Shown here: piece after piece, positions 47,929 to 60,544 of the stretch
How the letters are laid out: each line of letters begins with the position of its first letter
How positions within the stretch are numbered: the stretch's first letter is position 1
DNA from: Brachionus koreanus
Lineage: Eukaryota; Rotifera; Eurotatoria; Ploima; Brachionidae
Direction of reading: 5' to 3'
DNA length: 64,000 bases
NCBI GenBank assembly: GCA_016987375.1
Contig: PJRA01000172.1
Span: forward strand, 95,012-159,011
Notes under the pieces: generated by a model
What the model saw: the letters and a program-made list of their open reading frames with translations, nothing else
Database searches by the model: none
What the model was told of the DNA's origin: nothing
Position numbers and translations under genes: made by a program

Positions 47929-50900
47929 TTAGTGTTTATTTTGAAGAATGTTGTTTAGTGCTTGAATATTGTCTGATAGAGAATTGATCTCATGGCCGGG
48001 CTGTGATCTGTAGATCAAATTAAGCAAGTTTATGTAGTCATTTGAGCTGAATTCGGCCTCATGGTCGATCAAATGATTGAGCAGCTCTTCGGGTTTTTTG
48101 TACAAGAGCTCGTAGAATCTGTGCGCGCGCATCAAATGCGGATCGGCTTTAGCCCGCATAGCGCTCAGATTTTGTTCAACATGGAATATATTTCTGCACA
48201 TTTTTGCTATGCCATGCGAGCTAATTTTTTTAAAGTTCTTCACTGCTCGTATAAAAATTGTTGCTATCATAGCGCCCAAGGCGTCGAACACATAGTTCAG
48301 TTTTGGCTCTTGCAAAGATCGGCTTAGGTGCTCGTATATTCGGTGCAAGTCTCGATTCATGTTTAGCACAGACTCGTCCGGGTCTGTGTCGACATCGCCG
48401 GCATATGAAGTTATATTTTCTTGTTTTATAAAACTAATTAAATGGTAAAAACAATGAACTCGAGTCTCGAAATAGAGAAGCATTAAAGTGTCGCCTCTCC
48501 ATCTGTCCAAATCACTTAGTTGTTTGGTCAATTTGTTTAGCTCTTCCATGGAGAGCGAGTGATTTAGAGATTTGGGATTTTTGGCCATTTGTTCCAACGA
48601 GCCGAATATCTGTTTTAGTTTGTTTATAAGCCAGTCACATGACTCGTGCAAATGAGCTATCATTTCAATGTGATTAAAATTTGTTATTATGTCCACTTCT
48701 TCGAGGTCTTTGTCGCATAAATTTGCCAAAAGCGTGTCCAATCTGTCGTTGCTGAACACATCAACTTCATACTGGTCAACTTCAACTTGAGCCTCCAATA
48801 CTGCCGGATTTTGACTGTTTAAATTAGTGGTCGCTGTACTTATACCTAAATTGTTAACTGTACCAAAATTGGTATTTCTGGCACCAGATAAAATAGCTGC
48901 AGGTGATGGCTTGTTTTTGATGGCCGAGGAAAAAGCTGGCATTTGTTTAAAGTATTGCTTTATCTGTTCATCTTGTAGCCACAAATTGCAAAACACATAG
49001 CCATCTTCGAAAGAGACTATGCTTATGTACAAATCATTGCAGTATTTTATATGCCTTTCAATCAATAAAGACATGGCTCGAGTAAATTCAAGAGCATAGG
49101 ATCCCATGTCTTTAATCAAGTCATATAAATCATGACAACTGTTATAAACTTGGACAATATTTTGCAGAATTGGTTTGCTTAGACCAAGCTCTTTTTGTAA
49201 ATGTAAAGGAATTAGTTCTTTGGATATTTCAATTTTGCCATCGACTATAGAATTAATTCTAGCATTTTCGTTTATTGACTCAACGGCATTTGTGATAAAA
49301 ATGTTCAATATGAATTCTTGGATGAATTTTTCAAGAACAAATTCTGGCTTTTGATTGCCAATTTGTTGTCCACTATCGCCATGTGCGACTGGTAAAATGC
49401 GAATTTCTTCAGCAATTTCTTTGATTATCTGCTCCATAATTGAGTGAATGCTGGTTATGTTTCGGTGATCTGGCTGGCAAACCAGAATCTTGAAGTCTCG
49501 CTGTTCCAAGGCCGAATCAGCTTTGTTTTTCATATCAGAGTCAATGTTCTTGAACAAATCTTCATTGTTTTTCTCGCGAATATAGTTGGTGATGCTCATG
49601 GCATGAGATGAATTCTTAAATTGAAACATTCGATTCTGAGAGCCATCACCGATAGCTGCATTACCTGGGTTTGCAGTGTTCGATGACATTGTTGCGGTGT
49701 CGGAGCCAAACGGAATGTTTAACAATCGTTTTCGAGTAAAAAATGAATTTATATCTATTTTGTCTAACATGTCACCTTAAAAATTATTTTTTTTTAAAAT
49801 TAAAATAAACAAAAATTAAAAAGTATCAAAACTATCATGTAAAAATTCAAATCAAAATTTTTTTATTCAAAAATTTGCTTAATTGATCATTTAACGTTTA
49901 ATTAGTTATTGATCTGAACTTAAATTATTTTTGACTGAAACTCAAATAGCAAGAAAATCATGTCATTTTAATTTATGCTTCTCTCGAAGGAATATGCTAT
50001 TTTCTTCTCTATTATAACTTATATGCTTGTATTTTTTTTTGGTAAATTAATTGTTAATTGAATTACATATTTGTAACTTAAATAATATTTCTTATAAAAA
50101 TTAATTTTAAAAAGTCCTTTGTTATTTAATTTCAATCAAATATTAAATTAAAAAAAAAGAGATTATTAGAATAAGATTAGTTTTAAAAATTTAAATTTTT
50201 AAATTAAGTGCTTATAAAAGTTTTTTCTAATGCAAAAAAAAAGACTATTAAAAATGTAGTTTGCGTTTGAACCCGGACAATTTGCAATTCAACTTAGTTC
50301 TTCCTTTTAGCCGCATGAAAAAACATGGATTTTTGTGGTTTTGAATATTTTGAATACAGTCAATCAGTCCTCTGTAAAACAAAACCCCAAAGAACGAAAA
50401 ACTCTTTAGAACGAATTAGATTTATCAATTTTATTTGTTTATCTTTAAATTAAATTGAATGAAAATTTATCTATCTTATATTGAAAATTTGCTATTTGAA
50501 AAAAGGATTAATTTTTTTATTCATTTAATTTAGTTTTTTTTAACTTATTAAATAAATATAAATGGCACAGTTGATGACATACACCTTTATTAACAGTACT
50601 ATGTCTTTGAATAACTTTATATATATATTTTTTTTTTTAAATAGAATTAAATGATTAAATGAATAAAAAAAAAAAAAGGAAAATTTTTGCCTGGGCTGAT
50701 AGTTTAGCTGTTTGTGCTGACGCTTTGGTTTTTTTAATTTTCTAAGCAGACGTCTTTCAGAATGCTTTTTGTTTATAGCTTTTCTTCTTTGTCTTCTTTC
50801 GTCAATATGTCTTTATCTAGTGTGTTTGGATCGAAGCAAATTGCGTAAATTTTAATTAATTTTTTCATCTATTTGAATAAAAATTCAAAATAAAAAATCT

Positions 50901-52775
50901 CAAATATTTTCAATGCTTTGGTATGGGATTTTCGATAGAACGAATATAAAAATATCCGCCCCATTTTTTCGTCATATCGTGGATTGAGTGTAATGAAATT
51001 TGGTCATGTGATTATAATCATTTAATATTTATTTTATTTATTTTTTTTCTGTACAAAGCTAGTTCTCCTTCAGATTAAGACTCAAAAGTCGGAGGGGTCT
51101 TTCGAACCTCTTTAAGTACTTCCTTTCTTTATTTTTTATTCAATAAATTTAATCATTTTTTTAATTTTATTTTCATTCAAAGTTATGACTTAAAAAGAAA
51201 AAAAAATTTAAGTCTTTGACTTGACTTAAGACTTGTGACTTAAAAACAAGTCTGGAAAAATCCCTCGGGCCTTTGAGTGTTAATAAATAAAAATTAAATT
51301 ATTGACAATCAGGTGATTTTTATATTATCTCAATCAGCGTTTAATTAGCTTTCAAAGGTTTGTAAAAATAAAAATTTTTCTATAAGAATATTTGAAGAGT
51401 TATCTTTGTTTAAACTTAAAAGCCTTTTCTCGATCTTTGGAAATGTGCTTCACCTGTTCAAAATTAAAGAATAAATTCCATTATTTTTCTGATAAAACAC
51501 TCATAATTGATCTCATTTTTGTTAATCCTTTAGAAATAGAATATTTTTTACTTTAATTAAAAAATCTCAAAAAATTTTTCAATTAAAAAAAATATATTTT
51601 TTTATTATTTTGAATAAATGGTTTAATCTGTTTGACTTACCAGTATTTTGGGAATTTTGTCCTAGTTTTTTAAAGTCCAAATATTCTTTTAAAAGTTTAA
51701 CAAGAACATTTTGAATGCATGTCCATATGAGACCATTTTGATGGGATTTGAGGCCAATAATTCTACTACTGCACTCAATAAAATGTTTGTAAAGTCGAGC
51801 GGCAATTTTAAACTGTTCAAAAGTCAGATCAATTAATTGACACAAAAATTTCGGGTTGTTTTCAATAGATTGTCGATTTAACTTCGAATTGTCAATTAAA
51901 TTAGACTCTACCACGTGACTTGAAGTTGAATTGATTATTTGAATTAAATTGGCCACAATAGATTTATTAATGTCATTGATCATTTTTTCTACAATGTTTA
52001 TATTAGATTCAGAATTGTTCAGCTTAGAAGCAGCTTGGACTATTTTCTCTATCATATTTTCACTGCTCATATTTTTCGAACTAAAGCCAGAATTTTCTTC
52101 ACTAAAATCATCATTTTTGTGATGACGAAACCTTCTTCTGAATGAAGCTTCACGCACAGGGTGAACAGATCCAGTTTCCAATACTGATTTTGTCACTGAA
52201 ATGTATAATTGATCGATGAGCTCTTCGAACAGATTGTTTTCAAGCTTTATTCTTTCGTCATCAATTACTCTCTTAATTTCGTGAAGTCCCGGTATATCTC
52301 TAAAATCTAGTGAGATCATTTTGGTACATTCTGAAATTAACTCGGCTGCTTGGATATAATTTTTGTCTTTGCAGTATAATCTCACGTTTTCGCTAGCCAA
52401 ATAAACTTGTTTCAGCTTTGACAGATTATTGTAGTAGCATTTTTGTTCGCACCATTCTAGCCACAGTCGGCGCACCTCGTCTCGTTTCGATTGAAGTAAA
52501 ATTTTGCACTGCTTTAGAGCTTCACGGCTGTGGGACACATTGGATCGCGACGCTTCAATTTTGGAAGCAATCTCGTTAAACACCTTTATCAATCGACTCA
52601 GGTCTTTGGAAGACTCTCGGATGTATTTGTCGATTCTTCCATCGCACTCTGTGTACTGTGAATCGACTTTTTTAATTATTTTGTCTCTTTCTTCAGTGTT
52701 TTCACCTGATGAGTTGTAAAAAAGCTGTTTTATGATATTAATGAGCTCAGCTGTGGGTCGACTGTTGCTGTTCAT
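47929..52775 (-). CDS. EXOC4: Exocyst complex component 4 (Sec8)
   Basis: Two exons, 51641-52775 and 47929-49775, are joined across a 1865-bp intron (donor CTG/GTAAGT), coding 993 residues (human 974). Sec8 is a core exocyst subunit that tethers secretory vesicles to the plasma membrane. The N-terminal exon is helical coiled coil of the Sec8 N domain, including SREALKQCKILLQSKRDEVR and ELIDQLYISV. The second exon has FQFKNSSHAMSITNYIRE, FETRVHCFYHLISFIKQEN, KMCRNIFHVEQNL and RAHRFYELLYKKPEELL, which align with conserved human segments in the same order. An acidic Asn/Ala-rich insert lies near the middle. The long intron contains a TTAA MITE. Confidence 0.95.
51079..51279 (-). mobile_element. 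TTAA-flanked MITE, copy 4
   Basis: A 201-bp element inside the EXOC4 intron. The left end GACTCAAAAGTCGGAGGGG is preceded by TTAA (51075-51078). The right end ...CCTTTGAGTG is followed by TTAA (51280-51283). The interior matches copies 1 and 3 (CTTTATTTTTTATTCAATAA). Confidence 0.78.
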
Positions 52776-53185
52776 GTTTAAAATAGACTAAACTAATAGC
52801 AATAGTGGCGAGTCAATGTATTAATTCAAAAAAGATATGATAATTAATTTGAATTTAACAAACTAGGTTATGAGCTATTCATAATTTATCTATTTCTTAC
52901 TGGATTACTTGTTGAATTTTAAAATTTTTATAATTTTTTAAAAAATTAGTATTAGTCATAAGAAAATTATTTAAAAAAAAAAACACTTCAAAATTACATT
53001 ATAAAATTTACTTTTGATCAAATTTTTATTCACAAATATATTTATTTTCTAATTAAAAATATTTTTTTATCCAAGAACAGAAGTTATGTTTTAATTAATA
53101 AAAATAGAACTTAAATTTATCAGCAATAGACCACTGGAAACACTATTTTGCGGTATTGTGAAAAATAAACCCTTGATTTAATATG

Positions 53186-54286
53186 CACTGTAAGCGATCG
53201 AGGTACATAACAATGTACAAAAGCTATGAAAAAAACATATATGTGTTAAATTAAAATCTTTATTTTTTTGAAAAAATTGAGTGTACATTTACCTTCAAAA
53301 AAAAGTACATTTTTATTGATATTTACTATTTAAAAAAAAAAAATTAACATTTCAGTACATTTTAGACAAAAAATTTTGTGCTACTATAATGTACTTTTAA
53401 ACGGTATAGAAAGTTTAAAAATTGATTGTTTTTGATATTTATTTATTGTAACATTTAGATAATATTTTCCTGACATTCCTGAATATTTTTAAACATATAA
53501 AAACATTGGGTATTTTGATACAACAATTTTAAATTATTCTTTTCTCGTCATTAAATAGGTCAATCGACACCTTTACTTTCAAAGTCAATATAGGAATACT
53601 GACATGCGATTTCATCAACAACAAAGCCTAGTCGAAACTTAAAGTATGTAATTGTTATTGTATATTGTCAACATTAAAATCTCAACATTAATCAGAACAA
53701 TCTTATTAGACATATGTTTAACTTGAGATCTATTTGTCACATGTCTGGAATTCTAAAGGTTTTAAAACTAAATTAAGTCAATTCACTTTTTCTGGTCCAG
53801 AGGAATTTACTTTCAATATATGTAACTATTTTTCTACTTTTTACTTTTTATTAACAAAATTTTTATACTTTTAATTTTACTTCTCTTAATGGAGGTTAAT
53901 TTGAATTAAATAAATAAATAAATATTGTATATCTGCTCAATTAAACTATGCTCGAAAGAATCCAAATACAAATAGTATCAAAAAAAAGCAATTCAGGTTT
54001 AGAAATTTCAAATGAAATCTACCATTAATATTTTTCATTTTTTTCTAACTTAACTTTTTTTCAATAAAAAAATAAATATAATTTTTTTTTATTTTACTAT
54101 ATAAATATTTAGTTTGGATCAGAAAAATTGTTCAATTATAGAACATAAATTTATAAGAAAATATGACATTTTTGTAAGAAAAATTCTACAACATATATGT
54201 TTTTTTTCCTTATTAGTATATTTATGTGTGTAACGCTCGTATTCTAACTTAATATACAAAATATTGTACCTCAATCGTTTACAGTG
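53186..54286. mobile_element. 1.1-kb non-autonomous DNA element with terminal inverted repeats
   Basis: The left end CACTGTAAGCGATCGAGGTA pairs with an inverted right end that reads CACTGTAAACGATTGAGGTA. A further matched word, AAAACATATATGT, lies about 50-100 bp inside both ends. No open frame fits a transposase. A target duplication was not clear, so the superfamily is open. It occupies most of the spacer between EXOC4 and WDR88. Confidence 0.65.
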
Positions 54287-55548
54287 TGTCAATTTGCATT
54301 AAACTTGTAATGACTTGTAATATAAGTCTGAATTAGAGATAATTTTTTTTTAATTCTGTTTTAGAGACAAAAAATTTTTATTTTGGCTTTAGTCTTCTTT
54401 TGGCAGTAGAACGTATGTTCGCAGGAATATGTACGCGAAAAATGTTCTCAATTTTTTAACATTAAAAAATTAGCAAAAACTTTGATTTTTGATCAATTTT
54501 ATTGAATAAAAAAAAAAATTAAACAAGAAAATTTTTAAAAAAACTTAAGAAAGACCATTATTATTGATTTAGAGGCTTATTCACATAAATTTTAAAAATA
54601 TTTTTTTTTCTTATTTTTATGTTTTTTAATCTTTTTCATATGTTTCAGAAAATTTATATGTGTTGGTTAATCTTTTTGCAATTTTGTTTAGCAATTTTTA
54701 TTCTTATGTGTCAATTTTTTGGATTCACTTTTTTTATGGTATTTTAATCCTCACCCAAAAAAATGCATATAAAACAAACAGTTGCTTTAAATTCAGTTAA
54801 AAATGATTTGTTTAATGTCTGTTTTGAATTTGTTGAAAATCAAGTACGATTAATTTAACAAAAAAAAGAATTCAATTGAGACTTGAACTTTGATCACAGA
54901 AGTATAGTTCCTTGATTAAAACCACTACACAAACTGTATCTGTTAAAAAACACTTCAAATACTTGCTATAATATCAACTAACTACTCTTTAAATAAAAAA
55001 TAAAGCTTTAAATTTTGGTTAACTTACCAATTTATGACTGTAGAATTTAAATAGTCTATTAACTTTAAAAAAAATGAAATTTCAAAGTAATGTCCTTTAA
55101 AAAGAATATATTTTGATATATAATGGTTGATGTTGCAAGATTTATAAAAGAAAAATTTGTATTGTACAAAAAAAAATTTAAATTTATAAATTAATCAAAA
55201 AATCAACTGGATCAACACTGATTTGTGTAAACTAACTTTTTCAATTAGAGATCATTATATTTTTAAATAGTGAACAGCTGGTCTTGTTTAGGATTTTTCT
55301 AGATTTTTTTTCGTTTAACAGAAAGTTTGACTGGTACATTTAAAGAAATTTTATGCATTAATTTATTGAATAATTATCTTTCTGCTGACAGTTATAAAAT
55401 TTTTGAAAAATTTTCAAAATAACTTAATTAATTCTTATGTCTAACGGTAATAAACAAGGATATTCTTCGAAAATTGGTGCTTGAATAAAAAAAGGATCAA
55501 ATATTTATACAAAAAGAATTTCCATTAGAAAATTATCAAATTCATTTG
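54287..55548. other. AT-rich spacer upstream of WDR88
   Basis: No coding sequence or recognised repeat is visible. The proximal end holds the X-box-like site of WDR88. Confidence 0.5.
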
Positions 55549-55563
55549 GTTGCTATTGACAAC
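55549..55563 (+). promoter_or_regulatory. X-box-like site upstream of WDR88
   Basis: GTTGCTATTGACAAC has two half-sites (GTTGCT and GACAAC) that fit RFX X-box halves, separated by three bases rather than the usual two. It ends 64 bp before the WDR88 ATG. Confidence 0.5.
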
Positions 55564-55627
55564 ATTATAGAAACTAACTAAATGAGTGACTAAAGATATA
55601 TAAAAGAAATACACAGTACTCAAAATA

Positions 55628-58600
55628 ATGAATCAAGATAGTTCATTAGCGGCCAATGCTCAATGGGTTCATGAAAAATCCGCAGAAGTGAGCTTACTTA
55701 TTTTTACAGAATATTTGCATCAATATATTTTATTTTAAAAGGTTAGAATTAAACAAATAAATGGCCACAAGGATTCAGTTAATTCATGTCAATTGATAAG
55801 TAATGATCAAAAAATTTTCACTGTATCAAATGACAATACAGCCAGAATTTGGAATTTTCACTCAGGATCTGAATTAAATTCTTACAAGAATCTCCATGAT
55901 GCCATTATACCCAAAGCCAGGGTCAGCAATGATAACTCAAGGTACATTTATTATTTCATTTTTAGGAAGTTTGTGAATCTTTTTTATTTTAGATTTGTGA
56001 CTTGTAGGCAAGTTTCATTGTCATTTATTTATTTTTTGAAACTATTTTAAAATTTTAAGTTGGGATAAATCAGTAAAATGCTGGGATATGGAGACAAGTC
56101 AACTAATAGTAATTTTTCAATAGCTAAATTTAAATGTTAGATTTTAATTTATAATTTAGTGGACCAATTCACATGAACATTTGGTAACTTCATGTAGTTA
56201 TACAAATGAGAATGACAAATATGTTGTATCATCATCGGATGTGGATCATTTGGTCAAATTATGGGATGCCAGAAGTGGAGACTTAGTAATGTCAATACCA
56301 AGTACATAAAGATTTATAATTTGTAATTTTTTAATGATTTTCGTTCTATTCAGATTTGCATCAAAATTCGATTACATCATGTGGTTTTTCACCTAAAAAT
56401 GACAGAATTGTTACAACTTCAATGGATAAAACAACTAAATTTTTTGATATTGTGGCTAAAAAAAACACTATTTCTCTTGGGTAAATAAACAAAAACTTTT
56501 GCATATAATAATTATTAGTGATAAAAAAAAAAGATCTCATAATAGTGTTATTTCGAATTTTGCCTTCACTCAAGATGAGAGAAAATTTGTAACTTGCTCA
56601 TGGGACAGAACTCTACAGGTTTGGGATATTTCAACTGGAATGTACAGGTAAAGTGTAATTAAAAAAATTTTGAAAAAATATTCTAAATTTATTTAAATGT
56701 CTCCTAAAATAAGCAGAATTAAATGCTCTTCAAAATGATATGTCTGACTCTTTGTTTATTTAATTCTAAAAATTTTTTAAAATGAAAAGTTTGAATGAAA
56801 ATTTTGAAATTTTGGTTCTGTTACTTCGTGAAATATGTGTAGTGAAAAGTAAAAATGGCTTAAAGTAAGAAGGATACTAGATTGATTTTAAAAATTTAAA
56901 AGTTATCACAAGAGCCTTATAACAGTTTTTCAGACGTATGATTACTTGTTGATGATGAGAAGTGGATCTTTTTTCGAAATTATTTTATTTGTTCCAGATT
57001 ACAAGTAGTTGTGAATTTTTCAATGCTAAATTTTCAAAAAAAACTTGTTTTCTTTAATCAAATTCTAAATTAATTTAATAATTATTTGGCATTTTTAATT
57101 AATTAAATTTAAAAAGGGTTCATTAATGATTTTTGTATTTGAAAATTTTTAAAATTTGAAAGAAGGTTTTTTCTGAATTTCACCAAAAAATTGGCTTAAT
57201 TTTTAAGACACCAATTGGATTAATTATAATAGATGAAACGATGAACAATTCAATTTAATTCTTTTGTTTGATTGAGTGGTTTGAACATTATTGACACTTT
57301 TTTTTGTCTACCACGACCAGGTATGGGTTGAGTTGTTTCTTAAACCAGTACTAATTCTTAATTCAGCGTGGTTTATTTCTTTTTTCTCTTCGTTATAATA
57401 AATGATTTCTTTTGTATTGTTTTTTTTTTTGCTTACTTACTCGTATATCTGGATTGTCTTCATACGTATCTTCATCACTAAAATCGCTGACAGCTTCACC
57501 GGGTATCCATAATCGTGTATGTATGTGTATGAAACCATTTTCCATTAAATTCAAAAATTGTTTTTATATCTAGTGTTAATTAAATCTAGCTAATTAATAA
57601 AATTATTTAGCATTTTATCTAGTAAGCTCATCTTTTTATATAGTATAACGGGTGACGCATAANNNNNNNNNNNNNNNNNNNNNNNNNNNNNNNNNNNNNN
57701 NNNNNNNNNNNNNNNNNNNNNNNNNNNNNNNNNNNNNNNNNNNNNNNNNNNNNNNNNNNNNNNNNNNNNNNNCTGAGCTTTGCTTTGACCCCCGTCATAA
57801 GGGATTTCACAAAATTTAAGTCAAATTCCACATCCAATTTAATTCACTGTCCGGACTTGTAGTAAAGTACTTTTCGTCGTCCAAAATAAGCGAACATGGT
57901 GAACGATATAGCATATTTGAAAGTTTTTTTACTCAATTTCTTGGCTTTCTCATGCTGAAAAAATTTATAGTCGCTTGACAGCATAAAAACAAAATTCATT
58001 AGAGACAAAAAATTGAAATTTTTTTTTTTTAAAAAAATTAAATATTTCATTATAAAAGAAAAAATGGTCCATCTACACTATCCAAAGCTCACGAAGGCTC
58101 AATATCAAGTTGTGTGGTAAGTCAAGACGGGTTATTATGTGCTTCCGGTGGTTATGACACAAAACTTGTCTTATGGGATCTTGTTCATTTTGTTCCTAAA
58201 CTAATTTTAAGAGTAATAAAAACATCTTTCTGAATTCTATTAATCATTTTGTATCAAAATAACAGGGTCATTCAAATTGGCTTAACGATGTCACAATAAC
58301 TAAAGATAACAAATGGTTGGTTTCAGTTGGTAAAGACAGACAGATTCGTCAATGGGACATTACAAATTGTGAGAATATCAAACTCGTTATCGAGCAGAAT
58401 AAAAATTTTGGAAATAAACTAATAAATGTAATTTTTAGCCAAATAAATGAGAGATTTAAATTAATTTTTTTTTAAGTGCTCTACTTGCAATCGACCATTT
58501 ACAATGGCCAAGCTGGAAAAAGTAGGCGAATTTAAATTAAATTGTGTGTTTTGTCGACTCCAAGGACGCATCTTTGAAGCTCAACAAAGTCAAATTATGC

Positions 58601-58695
58601 AAAGCTCGTCTTCGTCAAATTTGAACTACAGCCGAATGAGAAGCAGCTCATTACACAATCAGTCCGATTCTTATATTTTTCCTAGCCAAAAATAA
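55628..58695 (+). CDS. WDR88: WD repeat-containing protein 88
   Basis: Exons: 55628-55687, 55742-55941, 55993-56007, 56060-56108, 56160-56301, 56354-56480, 56546-56647, 58059-58212, 58266-58427 and 58477-58695, coding 409 residues. The WD repeats have clear ends such as ARIWNF, KCWDME, KLWDAR, QVWDIS, LVLWDL and RQWDIT, so a seven-blade propeller is likely. The C-terminal CSTCNRPF and CVFCR pair of Cys motifs after the propeller matches human WDR88. The role is poorly known; expression with cilium genes is suspected. Exon 3 is only 15 nt and its intron has a GC donor. Intron 7 is 1.4 kb and contains an N gap and a candidate antisense gene. The 3' end is 34 bp from the stop of CDK5RAP1. Confidence 0.9.
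57288..57545 (-). CDS. Candidate 51-residue antisense gene inside WDR88 intron 7
   Basis: On the minus strand, exon 57441-57545 opens with ATG (MENGFIHIHT) and encodes an acidic segment (SDFSDEDTYEDNPDIR). It ends at a strong donor GTAAGT. After a 102-bp intron, exon 57288-57338 continues in phase (KQLNPYLVVV) to a stop. A TATATAAAAA box lies 88 bp upstream. Codons look genuine rather than A/T-tract. The family is not recognised; a transposon-derived fragment, or a first exon cut off by the gap, are alternatives. Confidence 0.35.
57663..57772. other. Assembly gap (110 N) in WDR88 intron 7
   Basis: The gap is next to a minus-strand stretch (57776-58012) that reads like coding sequence, with one stop (TFKYAISFTMFAYFGRRKVL, then stop, later NFVKSLMTGVKAKL). 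A transposon insertion may span the gap; its true length is unknown. Confidence 0.9.
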
Positions 58696-58729
58696 AATTA
58701 TCTAATTTTAAATATAATTTTTATTTTTT

Positions 58730-60544
58730 TTAAATAAAATTTTTTATATTTTCAAATGTTTGTAATTTGCACATAAAATAAGGCTCTGCCCTAAAACTCT
58801 GAGATGTGGCACTAGTTAATTTACAAGCTACATAATCTCCGATAGTGGGCAACTTTTTTTCCAACAAGTAATCATCACCATTTTTAAGCTTGGTCAAATC
58901 ATCTATACCATTTAAAAAAAAAATTTCCTTTTTCTCAAAATTAACTAAAGTATTGTTGTCATTTCTGCCTGAATAATCTAAATTTGATCTTTTTGAAATT
59001 TGGTCAACTAGAACAAGATGAATTTGGCCTATTTTTGACCTGTTCAATTCAGCAGCTGTATTCCTAAACACATCGACCATTTCCAAGTAGCGAAGCTGTT
59101 TGACATCATTTGGAACATCGTCTTCAAATCGATGAAATGCTCTTGTCTTCTCACGCATGCTGTATGTATACATAAAACAAAATGTATAATTAACTAGTTT
59201 CAAAAGGCTAATAGTGTCCGCATGTTCTTGGTCTGTTTCGCCACAAAAGCCCGCAATAAAATCGCTAGAGAAAGCTATTTGAGGTATTATGTGGCGAATT
59301 TTAGCGACCAAATCTAAGTATGCTTCTCTGGTGTAGCCTCGCCTCATTCGCTCTAAGCAACTAGTGCTACCTGATTGAGCTGGCAAGTGAATTGTTTTGC
59401 ATATGTTTGCTTTTTCTTTCATTAAGAATAGGAGATCGTCTGGAAAGTCCTTGGGATGCGGAGAAGTAAATCTGATTCGCATTTCTGGATTAACTTCAGA
59501 GGCTTGATAAAGCAAGTCAGCAAACCTTTGACCACCAATTTTCGGCTTGTATATTGTTTTAAAGCCTTTGCTCATTTCAGATTTTTTATCTATGTGTACA
59601 GACTCACTCAAATCCCGATAGCTATTTACATTTTGACCTAGAAGAGTCACCTCTTTGATTCCTTGATCGGACAAGCGTTTTATTTCATCAATTATTGATT
59701 GAATTGGACGGCTTCTTTCTCGTCCACGAACAAATGGAACTATACACTTAAGAAAAATTCAAAATTTGTTTATTTTATTTTAAAAATAATAAATTACAAA
59801 GCTACACATGTTATCACATCCTCTTTGTATCGAAATAAATGCATTTTTATTATTTGTATTTATTCGTAAAGGAGCCAGATCGGCATAGGTTTCTTCAAGA
59901 GATAATTGAACATTCATGGCCGGATTGCCGGTTTTACTTGACTGATTCAATAGTTCTGGTAGAAGACGATACGAATCTGGTCCACATACTATATCAACCA
60001 TTTTTTCCTTGTCCAAAATTTTTTCCTTCAATCTTTCGGCCATGCAACCTAGAATGCCAATTTGAAGATCTTTTTTTAGCCGCTTTTGGAACAAAAACTC
60101 TCTCAGTCTATTCCATATTTTCTGCTCAGCATTTTCACGAATACTACAAGTCATAATTAGAACAACATCTGCATCTTTTAGATTGTTTGTTTTTGTATAT
60201 TGGCCAGTTTTGTCCAAAACTGAATAGGCAACTTCAGTATCGTTGATATTCATTTGACAACCATGAACTTCAAAAAATACTTTTCTTTTTTTCTCAAGAC
60301 TTGAACAATCATCCAAATATTCGTGATGTTTTCTAATGTTGTTTAGAAAAATTTCATTTGACAATTGTACCATGGAACTTGTATCACCATGTTCACTCAG
60401 AGAGTCTGATTTGATAAAGTCTTTCAAGTTTGGTCCATCTTGCAAAATTGGTTTTTCTTTTTTTGTACTTTGACTGCTTAAGTTTCTTATTTGATTTAAT
60501 CGATTGAATTTATTTTTCCATAAAGAAAATCTTTTGAAAATCAT
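58730..60544 (-). CDS. CDK5RAP1: Mitochondrial tRNA methylthiotransferase CDK5RAP1
   Basis: Two exons, 59798-60544 and 58730-59746, with a 51-bp intron, coding 587 residues (human 601). This MiaB-type radical SAM enzyme adds a methylthio group to i6A37 of mitochondrial tRNAs. The N-terminus is basic (FKRFSLWKNKFNRLNQIRNL), as expected for mitochondrial import. The UPF0004 domain has Cys in VHGCQMN, TCSIREN and LGCMAERLKE for one iron-sulfur cluster. The radical SAM motif CDNMCSFC is split by the intron exactly before its last Cys. VTLLGQNVNSYRD, HLPAQSGS and SSDFIAGFCGETDQE follow, and a C-terminal TRAM domain. The frame is convergent with WDR88, 34 bp between stops. Confidence 0.96.

Noticed and set aside
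50690..50850. Lys/Arg-rich minus-strand reading inside the EXOC4 intron
   Set aside because: Stops interrupt every frame and no family motif is present. It is not needed for EXOC4, whose two exons join in phase.
47929..52775. Two separate genes (47929-49770 and 51579-52775)
   Set aside because: Both parts align in order with Sec8, and the GTAAGT donor and AAG acceptor join them in phase, so one gene is the better model.
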